This document shows, in pieces, positions 23,852 to 31,443 of a stretch of 64,000 bases of DNA. Location of the stretch: assembly GCA_002600635.1 (NCBI GenBank), contig CP021371.1, forward strand, positions 747,001-811,000, read 5' to 3'. Source of the stretch: Rhizobium sp. ACO-34A. Lineage in GTDB: Bacteria; Pseudomonadota; Alphaproteobacteria; Rhizobiales; Rhizobiaceae. How positions within the stretch are numbered: position 1 is the first letter of the stretch; each line of letters starts with the position of its first letter. Under the pieces are notes generated by a model. It saw only the letters and a list, made by a program, of their open reading frames with translations, was not told where the DNA came from and searched no databases. The translations under genes were made by a program, and so were the position numbers.

Positions 23852-25558
23852 ATGCCAGTGATCGCATTCGGAGGGCCGGCGTTCGGCCTGGGTGGTTTCG
23901 TTTTCGGCGCAGGCCTGCGCATTATCATCACGAACACCGCCATCGACGACGATGCGGTAGCTGGCGCCACCATCGGCGCGTTTTCCATTATCGGAAACGA
24001 TGGTTCGTCATGGACTTACAGCCTAACGGATGACGCAGGTGGACAGTTTGCAATATCGGACAGCAATCTTGTCGTCGGCGTGACCGCGCTCGACCATGAT
24101 ACTGCGCCATCGCCCTCGATCACCGTTTTGGCCACCGATGGCATTCGGACGGTAAGTGGGACGTTCGCCGTGAATGTTCGCCGGCCGCTGCCATCGCTGC
24201 CGCTGGCGGCCGGTGCAAAGGTCGTCGGTCTCGGTCATTCCTTCATCCAGCGTGGCGGCTGGGGCATTCTGAGCGGCGGCAAGGCGCGCGACCTCAGCAC
24301 CGGCAATGCGCGTGGTGTGTTGCCGTGGATCAGGGTTCGCGACAACCGCTTCAACCTCGATATGTGGCACGATCTCGCCAACAATCTCGGGACGGACAAC
24401 TACGTCAACGGCGCTTTCCAGGGGGTCGGCGGTGACCACATTGTCGCCGAAAGCGGTGCGCCGGGTGTGATCGAGAGGCTGCCCTACGTCATCGCCCGTG
24501 GCCCGGGGATCATCTATCTCGATATCGGCACCAACGATATCAGCTCGGCGCCCGGCGCATCCGTGGCGCTGGTCTCGGAACGTCTCGACAGGCTCCTGAC
24601 GCTTTGCCGTAATGAAGGCGTCTGGACCGTCATCCAGACGGTTACGGATCGCGGATCATGGCCTGACGGAAGCGAAAAGACTGCGATCGTTTACGGCGTG
24701 AATGAATGGATCAAGTCGCAGGCCGGCCGCGATGGCGTTCGGGTGTGCGATCTGACCGCCTCGGGCTTCAACTATCCGATGTTCGATACCACCCTGCTGG
24801 GCGGCGATGTCTTGCACCCGAACCCGAAAGGCGGGGAGCGGATGGCGACGGTGCTGCTGCCGATCCTGCAGGACATGGTGTCGCCGGGTGACCATATGGA
24901 CCTGTCGGACGCGACCGTCCTGGGCGCATCCAATCTCTGGACCGACGCGGTATTCGCCGCATCGGCAACTTCAAGCGGCACGGGCACGAGCGGCGACAGG
25001 GTGAGCACCATGGGGCTGGGCCGCCAGTCCGGTGACAGCAATGTCGCGCTCTCGATCGAGGCGGCGGAAGGCTACAACAAGCAGGTCATGGTGTTCACGC
25101 CGAGCGGAACGATGAGCGGTAACCGCTATGAGGAATGGCGGTACCGGAAAACGGGCTCCGCGATCACGCTGGCGTCGCTGGGCATTGTACCGGGTACGGA
25201 CTGGCTGGAGGCAGGCGTCTATGTCGAGCTGTCTCCGTGGGACGGATGGCTTACCGTGCAATGGCAATTCGAGTTCTACGACGCTTCCCAGCAGCAGTAT
25301 ATTGCGCGGGGCGGTCTTGGAAACCCTGATCGGGCGACGCAGGACCTGCCGTTCGCGACCGAAGGGTTCGCCGGCTGGCTGACCATTCCGTCGTTTCAGA
25401 TCCCTGCAGACGTGGGTGCCACCAACTGGACTGCCGCCACACGGCCGCTGATCATCGAAATCAATCGCCGTGTAACCGGCACCGGCACTCTCAAAGTGTC
25501 GAAGCCGTTCTTGCGCAAGCGCGCCGATCCGCGGCCGGTGTGGAATCTGGTGGCGTGA
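23852..25558 (+). CDS. SGNH/GDSL-type hydrolase with N-terminal cadherin-like domain
   Basis: A 568-residue protein. Residues 25-112 look like a cadherin-type beta sandwich; 120-335 form an SGNH hydrolase with the nucleophile in GLGHS (Ser130), block II GVGGDH (192-197), block III GTND (226-229) and block V DVLHP (Asp319, His322); the last 230 residues are beta-rich, perhaps carbohydrate binding. In block I the usual Asp of GDS is His. Such phage enzymes may deacetylate capsular or exopolysaccharide. Its place after the lysis genes is unusual for a tail part. Confidence 0.82.
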   Translation: MPVIAFGGPAFGLGGFVFGAGLRIIITNTAIDDDAVAGATIGAFSIIGNDGSSWTYSLTDDAGGQFAISDSNLVVGVTALDHDTAPSPSITVLATDGIRTVSGTFAVNVRRPLPSLPLAAGAKVVGLGHSFIQRGGWGILSGGKARDLSTGNARGVLPWIRVRDNRFNLDMWHDLANNLGTDNYVNGAFQGVGGDHIVAESGAPGVIERLPYVIARGPGIIYLDIGTNDISSAPGASVALVSERLDRLLTLCRNEGVWTVIQTVTDRGSWPDGSEKTAIVYGVNEWIKSQAGRDGVRVCDLTASGFNYPMFDTTLLGGDVLHPNPKGGERMATVLLPILQDMVSPGDHMDLSDATVLGASNLWTDAVFAASATSSGTGTSGDRVSTMGLGRQSGDSNVALSIEAAEGYNKQVMVFTPSGTMSGNRYEEWRYRKTGSAITLASLGIVPGTDWLEAGVYVELSPWDGWLTVQWQFEFYDASQQQYIARGGLGNPDRATQDLPFATEGFAGWLTIPSFQIPADVGATNWTAATRPLIIEINRRVTGTGTLKVSKPFLRKRADPRPVWNLVA

Positions 25559-25587
25559 TCCGTTGCCCCATCAACATATGGTGGGTT

Positions 25588-25625
25588 GCCGGCCTCATTG
25601 CTCCCTGAAGGAATGTGAGGCCGGC
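25588..25625. terminator. Bidirectional hairpin between convergent genes
   Basis: A perfect 10-bp stem (GCCGGCCTCA at 25588-25597 with TGAGGCCGGC at 25616-25625) lies between the SGNH hydrolase gene and the opposite zinc-ribbon gene. There is no clear T tract, so it may stop transcription only weakly or protect message ends. The rest of 25559-25699 contains nothing recognisable. Confidence 0.5.
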
Positions 25626-25699
25626 GCATGCTGAAGGGATCGTCATGCACCAGCCTCGACCGCCGCATTCTCCGGTGGTCGAGCATCAAACCGGGTGCA

Positions 25700-25972
25700 T
25701 CAGGAATTGTTCCCTGCCGGCGGGCCAGAAACCCAGTATCCCGTCATGAGCCGGGTGTTTTTCTCGCCGCATGCGCAACGCAGGCGGGCTTCTATCTGTC
25801 GCAGCTCCGCCGTGCCCGCATAGGCCTCCAGCAGTTTCCGATCCAGTTCGCGGCTCCTGCCGCATGATCGGCACTCCGCCATGAAAGTGGTGTGTTGCGG
25901 AATGATGTTGAGGGTGTTGGAGTGCCCGCTGAGCAACGGGTGCTCCACAAACCTGCGGCTATCTGTATTCAT
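25700..25972 (-). CDS. Small zinc-ribbon protein
   Basis: A 90-residue protein from an ATG at 25972 that has GAGGA about ten bases upstream. It carries ECRSCGRS (33-40) and RCACGEK (65-71), two CxxC pairs around a helical hairpin with LDRKLLEAYAG. This could fold as a treble-clef or ribbon that binds zinc. It is on the opposite strand to the lysis genes, so probably expressed in the lysogen. A longer frame reaching 26530 is only a shadow of the spanin gene. Confidence 0.65.
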   Translation of the reverse strand: MNTDSRRFVEHPLLSGHSNTLNIIPQHTTFMAECRSCGRSRELDRKLLEAYAGTAELRQIEARLRCACGEKNTRLMTGYWVSGPPAGNNS

Positions 25973-26092
25973 CCTAGTCCGTCCTCGTTTCGAGGCCGGC
26001 CGCCACGGCCATGTTTGTCCCCGTGTGCCGCATGGGGATGGCGCATAAGTGCGCCCGCCTCGCTCGCCTGTCAATCGACCGGAGATTTCATC

Positions 26093-26533
26093 ATGGTTCT
26101 GATCACTCGTCTGCGGGCGGCGCTGGCCGCCTGGGATGTCATTCTGCTGCTCGCTCTGTCGCTGCTGCTCTATTACGAGGGCGTGCCGCCGATCCGGGAT
26201 TTCCCGCTGGTGGGCCGCGTGGTCGGCTATGTGCCGATCGTGGGCGATATCGTCGATGGCGAGATCAGCCGCAGGATCGAGCGGGCAACCGCCGGCATGG
26301 TGGCGGAAGCCGAAAAGGCGGCGCTTCAGGCGCAGCTCGACGAGGAGCGGCGTCGCCGGCTGGCGAGCGATCAGGCGATGACCGAGGCGCGCAACCGGGC
26401 ATTGGCGAGCGAGCGTGCCGAAGCGACGGACAGGGCCGGGCACGACGCCCGCGTCTCGGCCGACAAGGCGAGCAAACCCCGGAACCGCGCAATCCTGACA
26501 GAGGAGGATATCCGATGGCTCGACGGGCAATGA
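26093..26533 (+). CDS. Inner-membrane spanin-like protein (Rz-like)
   Basis: A 146-residue protein with one N-terminal membrane segment (about 14-31, DVILLLALSLLLYY) followed by a long, charged coiled coil (about 60-125, EKAALQAQLDEERRRRLASD). This is the layout of an i-spanin, which spans the periplasm from the inner membrane and fuses both membranes at lysis. The next gene overlaps by 19 bases and encodes a probable small lipoprotein. ATG 26093 has GGAGA eight bases upstream. Confidence 0.7.
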   Translation: MVLITRLRAALAAWDVILLLALSLLLYYEGVPPIRDFPLVGRVVGYVPIVGDIVDGEISRRIERATAGMVAEAEKAALQAQLDEERRRRLASDQAMTEARNRALASERAEATDRAGHDARVSADKASKPRNRAILTEEDIRWLDGQ

Positions 26534-26841
26534 TCCTGCTGCCGCTCATCCTGGCGATGCTGGGCAACAAGGGGTGCCAGACGACGGCAGAAAGGCTGAA
26601 TGCGGCCGGCGAGGCGCGGGGTAGAGCGCAGGCCTCGACCGAACTGCCGGCCCTGCTGCCAGCGGCATGCACCGAACATATCCGGCCCGTTGCACGGCGG
26701 GCGGGCGACTACGCCACCCATATCATCGGTGAATACGAACGCGTCATCATTCCCGGCCGCAACCGGCTGGCCGACGATTGCGCGGCGTGGTGGGCGGACT
26801 ACAGGGCAAGGCTTGAGGGGCAGGGGAACGCGGCGGAATGA
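26515..26841 (+). CDS. Outer-membrane spanin candidate (Rz1-like lipoprotein)
   Basis: A 108-residue protein with an N-terminal signal sequence (MARRAMILLPLILAMLGNKGC) that ends in a cysteine at 21. The lipobox is imperfect (NKGC), yet a cysteine right after the hydrophobic segment suggests lipidation. Strong GAGGAGG site before ATG 26515. The gene starts within the Rz-like gene in another frame, as for Rz/Rz1 pairs. A later Cys pair (Cys52 and Cys86) could form a disulfide. Confidence 0.65.
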   Translation: MARRAMILLPLILAMLGNKGCQTTAERLNAAGEARGRAQASTELPALLPAACTEHIRPVARRAGDYATHIIGEYERVIIPGRNRLADDCAAWWADYRARLEGQGNAAE

Positions 26842-27188
26842 ACATCGAGGCGATGCTGGCGGAAATGCGTGTCGAGATCCGGTACATGCGGGAAGATATC
26901 GCGGAGATGAAGGAAGAGCAGAATGCGCGGCAGGACAAGGCGGACGAAAGCCGGGCGCGGGTGCATCAGCGGCTGGACATCATGACCGAGCGTGTCGGCG
27001 CGCTGGAGGGCAGTCACAGATCCATGACCGGAACGGTGAGCGACATGCAGGAGATTACCGACGAGGTGCGCCGCTGGAAAATCATGGGCATGACATCACT
27101 GTCGATTGCGGGGGTTGGCGCCGCGGCGTTCGGGGTGACGTTTTCCGACACGATCCGGTGGGCGATCAAGGCGCTGCTGGGGAAATAG
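26838..27188 (+). CDS. Coiled-coil protein with C-terminal membrane segment (DUF1515-like)
   Basis: A 116-residue protein: a long coiled coil from residue 5 to 80 (EIRYMREDIAEMKEEQNARQ), then one hydrophobic segment (about 84-104) and a short basic end. Rhizobial DUF1515 proteins have this design and occur in prophage lysis regions. It may be a holin-like or tail-anchored accessory protein. ATG overlaps the spanin stop by four bases, so they are co-translated. Confidence 0.7.
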   Translation: MNIEAMLAEMRVEIRYMREDIAEMKEEQNARQDKADESRARVHQRLDIMTERVGALEGSHRSMTGTVSDMQEITDEVRRWKIMGMTSLSIAGVGAAAFGVTFSDTIRWAIKALLGK

Positions 27189-27296
27189 CCGCGACCGTTT
27201 TCGGAATTACTAAAAAATGCCCACCTGATTTGAGGGTTACGCTCTATCGGCCCCATGTTAACTTTTCAGCGGGGGGTACTGTTGGGGAACAGTTTC

Positions 27297-27464
27297 ATGG
27301 GGTATCTGCATAACCTGCTGGTCGAGGCGCGTCGGCTGGCGAAAACGGATGAGCGCGAATTTCTGGTCTATCTCATCGAGATGGCCATCATTGAGTGCGG
27401 GGCCGGCGAGCCTGATCGTGAACGAGAGCGAACGACAACAAAGACTGACTGTGCTGCAGGATAG
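27297..27464 (+). CDS. Very small helical protein, unknown
   Basis: A 55-residue protein from ATG 27297 with GGGGAA upstream: a helix with LLVEARRLAKTDEREFLVYL and IEMAIIECGAG, then a charged tail. An in-frame ATG at 27255 is possible but has no ribosome site. Its 3' part overlaps the next small gene by 47 bases. Both share the pattern of a YLI-x-A-x-E helix and may have arisen by duplication. Confidence 0.5.
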   Translation: MGYLHNLLVEARRLAKTDEREFLVYLIEMAIIECGAGEPDRERERTTTKTDCAAG

Positions 27465-27594
27465 GCTGCGGCGACTTCGCGAGGCGGCGGCTGAAGCGGG
27501 CGAGGGCAATCTTGAATATCTGATTGCGCTCGCGGTCGCAGAGGCGGATGACGAGATCCGTGGCGATGGTACGCCCGTCAGGTCAACGCGTTGA
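27418..27594 (+). CDS. Very small helical protein, unknown
   Basis: A 58-residue, highly charged helical protein from GTG 27418 (MNESERQQRLTVLQDRLRRL) with GNLEYLIALAVAEADDEI near the end. It overlaps the preceding small gene in another frame and converges with an opposite small gene (overlap 17 bases). Small helical proteins of this kind are common in rhizobial prophages; no role known. Confidence 0.5.
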   Translation: MNESERQQRLTVLQDRLRRLREAAAEAGEGNLEYLIALAVAEADDEIRGDGTPVRSTR

Positions 27595-27670
27595 CCAGCG
27601 AAAGCACGATTCCGGCCAGCGTCAGCGCCATCAGCAGCACCATGAGCGCAATCGCAATGTAGCGTGTCAT
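27578..27670 (-). CDS. 30-residue membrane peptide
   Basis: The peptide is MTRYIAIALMVLLMAL followed by TLAGIVLSLVNALT, almost one continuous hydrophobic helix after a short positive start. Its ATG overlaps the stop of the upstream small cysteine/histidine-rich gene (ATGA), a strong sign of coupled translation. It is too short for standard gene calling. Size and design recall type I toxins or small membrane regulators, but a toxin role is only a guess. Confidence 0.5.
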   Translation of the reverse strand: MTRYIAIALMVLLMALTLAGIVLSLVNALT

Positions 27671-27822
27671 TTGCGATGGTGCGGGTAGTGTTCTCCGCAC
27701 CACCAGCGGGCAGGTTCCGTAGTGCGACCAGCGTAGCCCCAGGCTCCCCATTTCTTGCAGCCCTCATGCTCGCAGTAGTGATCCTCGTGGACATTGTCGG
27801 ATTTCGATTTTTCGTCACTCAT
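27667..27822 (-). CDS. Small Cys/His-rich protein, putative metal binding
   Basis: A 51-residue protein from ATG at 27822 (AGAGG nine bases upstream). After a charged start it has HYCEHEGCKKWGAWGY (23-38) and then RWWCGEHYPHHRK, giving three cysteines and several histidines suited to bind one zinc ion. Similar tiny proteins are common in Rhizobiales genomes. Its stop overlaps the ATG of the 30-residue membrane peptide. Confidence 0.65.
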   Translation of the reverse strand: MSDEKSKSDNVHEDHYCEHEGCKKWGAWGYAGRTTEPARWWCGEHYPHHRK

Positions 27823-27851
27823 GATTACCTCTGCAGCAATATCAGCCGATC

Positions 27852-27965
27852 CTAGGGGAGAGGCCGCTGCAGCGTCTTGACCGATTCCCATGGCTCTGTC
27901 AGCCATCGTTCGACCTCGTCTGCCTCGGTCAGCAGCACCGGCATGGCCTCAATCCCTGCATCACG
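27852..27965 (-). pseudogene. C-terminal remnant of an SRAP (YedK/HMCES-type) gene
   Basis: Read on the minus strand, the last 31 codons before the TAG at 27852-27854 encode MPVLLTEADEVERWLTEPW and then ESVKTLQRPLP, a good match to the C-terminus of SRAP proteins (AMPVIL...W...LQRPLP), which form covalent links to abasic sites in single-stranded DNA. Going upstream (to higher coordinates), similarity ends near 27965 and no catalytic Cys-containing start exists. It thus looks like a decayed or cut gene at the prophage edge. Confidence 0.6.
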
Positions 27966-28111
27966 GCATCCGCGGGGTTGTATTTTTGGACGATACTCCG
28001 TGCCCCAAAATGAGACCCATAATGTGCCACAAAACCATAAAGACGGTAGAGAAAAGTAAATAGAAACAAATGTCGCGGTAAAAGTTTAACTCCCTTCACC
28101 CGCTCCAGCTT
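27966..28111. other. AT-rich gap at the prophage/host boundary
   Basis: This stretch contains no gene. It is clearly richer in A and T than its surroundings and holds a GGCAC...GGGGCAC-type direct repeat on the minus strand (around 27995-28035). It is a candidate for the right attachment region, but without the left end no duplicated core can be shown. Confidence 0.35.
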
Positions 28112-29332
28112 TCATGTCCTGTTTTTGTAGCTCGTGCCGATCCTGTGCCGGAGCGGCAGCAGGCCGGCGAGCGTCAGCAGTGTGAAAATTGCGCCCCCGA
28201 TGAAGGTGCCGGTGGGACCGATGCTATCCCACAAGGCTCCGGCGATCACGCTGGCGATGAGAAGCGCTACCCCGGTCACCAGATTGAACATGCCGAAAGC
28301 CGTGCCCCGCAATGTTGGCGGTGCGGTGTGCGCGACCAGCGTTGCGAGCAGCCCCTGCGTGAACCCCATATGCAGGCCCCAGAGCGTTGCCCCGATAAGG
28401 AGACCCGCGAGGCCGGGTTCGAAAGCAAGCATCAGATCGGCCGCGAGCAGGAGAAAGAGGCCAGTGATGAGCAGTGACAGGCGGTTCATCCTGTCGGAAA
28501 GCGCGCCGACGGGATAGGCGGACAGGAAATAGGCGACATTCATCACCACCATGATCGATGGCACGAGGACCAGGGAAAGGCCCGCATCCTGCGCCTTGAG
28601 CACGAGGAACGCCTCGCTGAAACGCGCCAGCGTGAACGCCGATCCGACGATCACCACCCACCAATAGGTCGCGCCGAGCTTGGCGAGTTCCTTGCGGCTG
28701 AGTGGCGTGCGCACCCGGTGCTCGTCGTCATCGCGCTTCGGATCCTCGACCGCAAAGATCGCCAGTCCCGCGGAAAGAAAGGCAGGTACCACGGCGATCC
28801 AGAAGACGAGCGTGAAATCGTCAGAAAAGAGCGCCATGAAGAGAATGGCAAGCAGGGGGCCGAGCAATGCGCCTGCCGTATCCAGCGATTGCCTGAGGCC
28901 GAAGGCGGCGCCACGCAATTCCGGCGGCGTGATGTCGGTGATCAGCGCATCGCGCGGAGCGCCGCGAACGCCCTTGCCTATGCGGTCGATGAAGCGGGCT
29001 GCAACGAGAAAGCCGACATGGGGCGCCAGTGGAAAGATCGGCTTGGTCAGCGCTGCAAGGCCATATCCGAGGGCCATCAGCATCTTGCGTTTGCCAAGCC
29101 AGTCGCTCAAGGCTCCGGAAAAAACCTTGGTAATGGCCGCGGTCGCTTCCGCGATGCCCTCGATGATGCCGACCGCGAGCGTCGAAGTGCCGAGAACGCC
29201 GACCATGTAGAGCGGCAGCAGCGCATGGATCATTTCCGAGGAGACATCCATGAAGAAGGAGACTAAGCCGATGGCCCAGATGCTGCGTGGCACCCTGCGC
29301 CATGCGGCGATTGCCGTGCCCTTGTCACCCAT
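28112..29332 (-). CDS. MFS transporter
   Basis: A 406-residue protein with about 12 membrane segments. The loop motif between segments 2 and 3, GALSDWLGKRKMLMALGYG, and FIDRIGKGVRGAPRDALI after segment 4 mark it as major facilitator of the type found next to stress genes in proteobacteria. The substrate is unknown. It is the first host gene after the prophage; it follows the glycosyltransferase gene in the same direction after 85 bases, so both may be co-transcribed. Confidence 0.85.
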   Translation of the reverse strand: MGDKGTAIAAWRRVPRSIWAIGLVSFFMDVSSEMIHALLPLYMVGVLGTSTLAVGIIEGIAEATAAITKVFSGALSDWLGKRKMLMALGYGLAALTKPIFPLAPHVGFLVAARFIDRIGKGVRGAPRDALITDITPPELRGAAFGLRQSLDTAGALLGPLLAILFMALFSDDFTLVFWIAVVPAFLSAGLAIFAVEDPKRDDDEHRVRTPLSRKELAKLGATYWWVVIVGSAFTLARFSEAFLVLKAQDAGLSLVLVPSIMVVMNVAYFLSAYPVGALSDRMNRLSLLITGLFLLLAADLMLAFEPGLAGLLIGATLWGLHMGFTQGLLATLVAHTAPPTLRGTAFGMFNLVTGVALLIASVIAGALWDSIGPTGTFIGGAIFTLLTLAGLLPLRHRIGTSYKNRT

Positions 29333-29417
29333 CTCCAGAGGCTCCTGCTCATCCGCATCGATACCCGCTGCACCGATGGCGAAGGCCTCGCAGATGTTCG
29401 GGATTCGCCCGCTATCG

Positions 29418-31391
29418 TCAAGCGGTCTGAGGGTGTGTGTTCGCAGCGGGTAATGTTGTTGCCGATGACAACGGGAGTGCGACAGGCTTGTGTGGCGTCT
29501 TGTTCCAGAAAAACGGACGGGAGTGGAGTTCGAAGACGGCGCGCCATGCGGCGATGGAGGTCATGACCCAGTAAAACGGGACGCCGGCCCAGCGTCGACC
29601 GATCCGCTTCTTCTCATGCTCGGTCATCGCAGCGGCCCCAAGCGCGAGGAAGGCCGCGTAGCTGCCGAAGATGTTGATGAAGTCGATCGAGAAGAGCACG
29701 GCCTGTAGCAGGCCTATATTCTCCGCCGGGCTTTGCATCATGGCAATGGCTGACGAAGCGAGAAAGATGATGATGGCGGGGTGGGCGAGCGACGAGATCA
29801 GCATTCCGCCGACCATCAGCTGGACCACGAGGAAAGCTACGACACCCATCTCACGGGCCGTTTTCACCGGTTCGCGCATCAGCACCAGCCATGTCTGCAG
29901 CCAGCCCTTGAACCAGCGGGTCCGTTGACCCAGCCAGACCCGTGTGGTGGTCGGCGCATCTTCCAGGGTCTGGCGTCGTATGGTTTCCGAGCGATAGCCC
30001 TGACGGTAGAGTCGTATGCCGAGATCGGCGTCTTCCGTCACATTGAACGGATCCCAGACACCGATTTCGATGAGCGGGCCGATGCGGAAATGGTTCGATG
30101 TGCCGCCGAGCGGAAGCGGCATCCGGTAACGGGAGAGAACGGGCAGCAATCGCCGGAACAGCGCCGAATATTCGAGCGCGAACAGCGCGCTCATGTAGGA
30201 CTGTTCGATGTTGGTGATGATGAGCGGGGCCTGCAGGCAGGCGACGTCCGGCGGCGACGCGAGAAATCTGGCATGGGCTTCCCGCAACTGGTCGGGATGC
30301 GGTCGGTCTTCGGCATCGTAAACCGCGACATAGGAACCACGCGCGCCGGCAAGCGCATAGGTGAGCGCCTTCGGCTTGGTGCGCGGCGCCATGGGAGGCA
30401 CCTCGACGATCTCGATATGTGGGCCGGGTGCGAGCGCCCGGATGGCGGAAATCGTCGCCTCGTCGTCGGCCTCGCACACCAGCTTGATGTCCAACCGGGA
30501 GCGCGGCCAGTCGAGACGGTTTAGCGCCGCCAGAAGCTGAGGCACGACGTCCTGCTCGCTGTATAGCGCGACGAGCACCGTATAGACCGGCAAGTCGCCG
30601 TCCGACTGGTTTGCGGGCCGGTGGCTCTTCCGACGATTGCCATGGATCAGAGCCGCTAGACGAAGCTGCAAGGCCGCGAGATAGAGCAGCGACAGGACGA
30701 TATGGGTCGTCAGCACGGCCTCTTCCGGAAGAAGCAGGAAGAAGGCGATTGCGAGGCTGAGCAAGGTTCCGGCGAAGAAGCCCTGCCGTCCCGTCATGAT
30801 GATGCGGGCCGAATGCCGGGGCTGTTCTTCGAAGAGGTGATTGACGGTTCGCTCCACCCGCCGTTCCGAACCGGCTTTCCAGGCGGCCGCGCGGATCGCC
30901 GAAGGTGTGGCGATCGCCAGCGCATTTCGCAGTGTCGGAAAGCGCTGAAGGCGTTCGATCAGGTGGTCGATGCGTTTTGCTTCGGGAGCAATCAGCGTCA
31001 CCGGTGGGCGGCTCGCATCGTGCAGGCGGATCGTGCAGGGGCGTTTCAACTGGCTGTCGAGGCCCCGATGATCGACGACCGCTGTTTCGGGAATGGTCTC
31101 GACGAAGGGCAGCCCAAGCAGTCGGGCCATGGCTTCGTAATAGGCTTCTTCGCGCACATGACCGCTGGTCAGCAATTCCCGTTCGATTGTCGTGCCGTTC
31201 GCGAGTGCCGCCCGGCCCATGCGCGCAATCAGCGGCTTTGCAAAGCCCAGCGATTTCAGGACGAGTGCCTCGTCCTGCAGCGAGGATAGATCTCCAGCGC
31301 CGCCATCCGCCGTTGCAAGGTTTTCGGATTTTTCACGCAACGTCACTTTGGCGGCCGCGTGCTCCGGACTGCCGTATTCCCCGATTTGCAT
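29418..31391 (-). CDS. Membrane glycosyltransferase family 2 with GspE-N-like domain
   Basis: A 657-residue protein. Residues about 60-155 resemble the MshE/GspE N-terminal domain (IERELLTSGHVREEAYYEAM), which binds cyclic-di-GMP in some proteins. Two membrane segments follow (about 203-245), then a GT2 catalytic domain with CEADDEA, YDAEDRPHP, TEDADLGIRLYRQGY and QRTRWFKGW (the D, DxD, ED and QxxRW motifs of processive enzymes), and three or more C-terminal membrane helices. It probably makes a surface or exported polysaccharide, and may be switched by a nucleotide signal. Divergent from the next gene. Confidence 0.87.
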   Translation of the reverse strand: MQIGEYGSPEHAAAKVTLREKSENLATADGGAGDLSSLQDEALVLKSLGFAKPLIARMGRAALANGTTIERELLTSGHVREEAYYEAMARLLGLPFVETIPETAVVDHRGLDSQLKRPCTIRLHDASRPPVTLIAPEAKRIDHLIERLQRFPTLRNALAIATPSAIRAAAWKAGSERRVERTVNHLFEEQPRHSARIIMTGRQGFFAGTLLSLAIAFFLLLPEEAVLTTHIVLSLLYLAALQLRLAALIHGNRRKSHRPANQSDGDLPVYTVLVALYSEQDVVPQLLAALNRLDWPRSRLDIKLVCEADDEATISAIRALAPGPHIEIVEVPPMAPRTKPKALTYALAGARGSYVAVYDAEDRPHPDQLREAHARFLASPPDVACLQAPLIITNIEQSYMSALFALEYSALFRRLLPVLSRYRMPLPLGGTSNHFRIGPLIEIGVWDPFNVTEDADLGIRLYRQGYRSETIRRQTLEDAPTTTRVWLGQRTRWFKGWLQTWLVLMREPVKTAREMGVVAFLVVQLMVGGMLISSLAHPAIIIFLASSAIAMMQSPAENIGLLQAVLFSIDFINIFGSYAAFLALGAAAMTEHEKKRIGRRWAGVPFYWVMTSIAAWRAVFELHSRPFFWNKTPHKPVALPLSSATTLPAANTHPQTA

Positions 31392-31443
31392 GACTCTGTT
31401 ACATCGTCATACGTGATGACGCCCCACATTCCCCTGGATCGGT

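Larger units (their letters stand above)
1..27970 (+). mobile_element. Partial prophage: lambda-type head, Mu-type contractile tail, lysis and cargo genes
   Basis: A continuous run of recognisable phage late genes starts at the window edge and ends near 27.9 kb, where the first ordinary host gene (an MFS transporter) begins. Packaging and head genes are of the lambda type; tail genes from 10.7 to 20.4 kb are of the Mu type with sheath and baseplate, so the virion would be a myovirus. Reading frames of all structural genes are intact, with many ATGA overlaps, so the late region looks functional. Integrase, repressor and the left attachment site are outside the window, and no duplicated core site can be identified. 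The right boundary is inferred only from gene content. Confidence 0.9.

Noticed and set aside
25700..26530. A 276-codon minus-strand frame reaching into the spanin gene
   Set aside because: Only the last 90 codons look like real protein; the rest is the shadow of the spanin gene.
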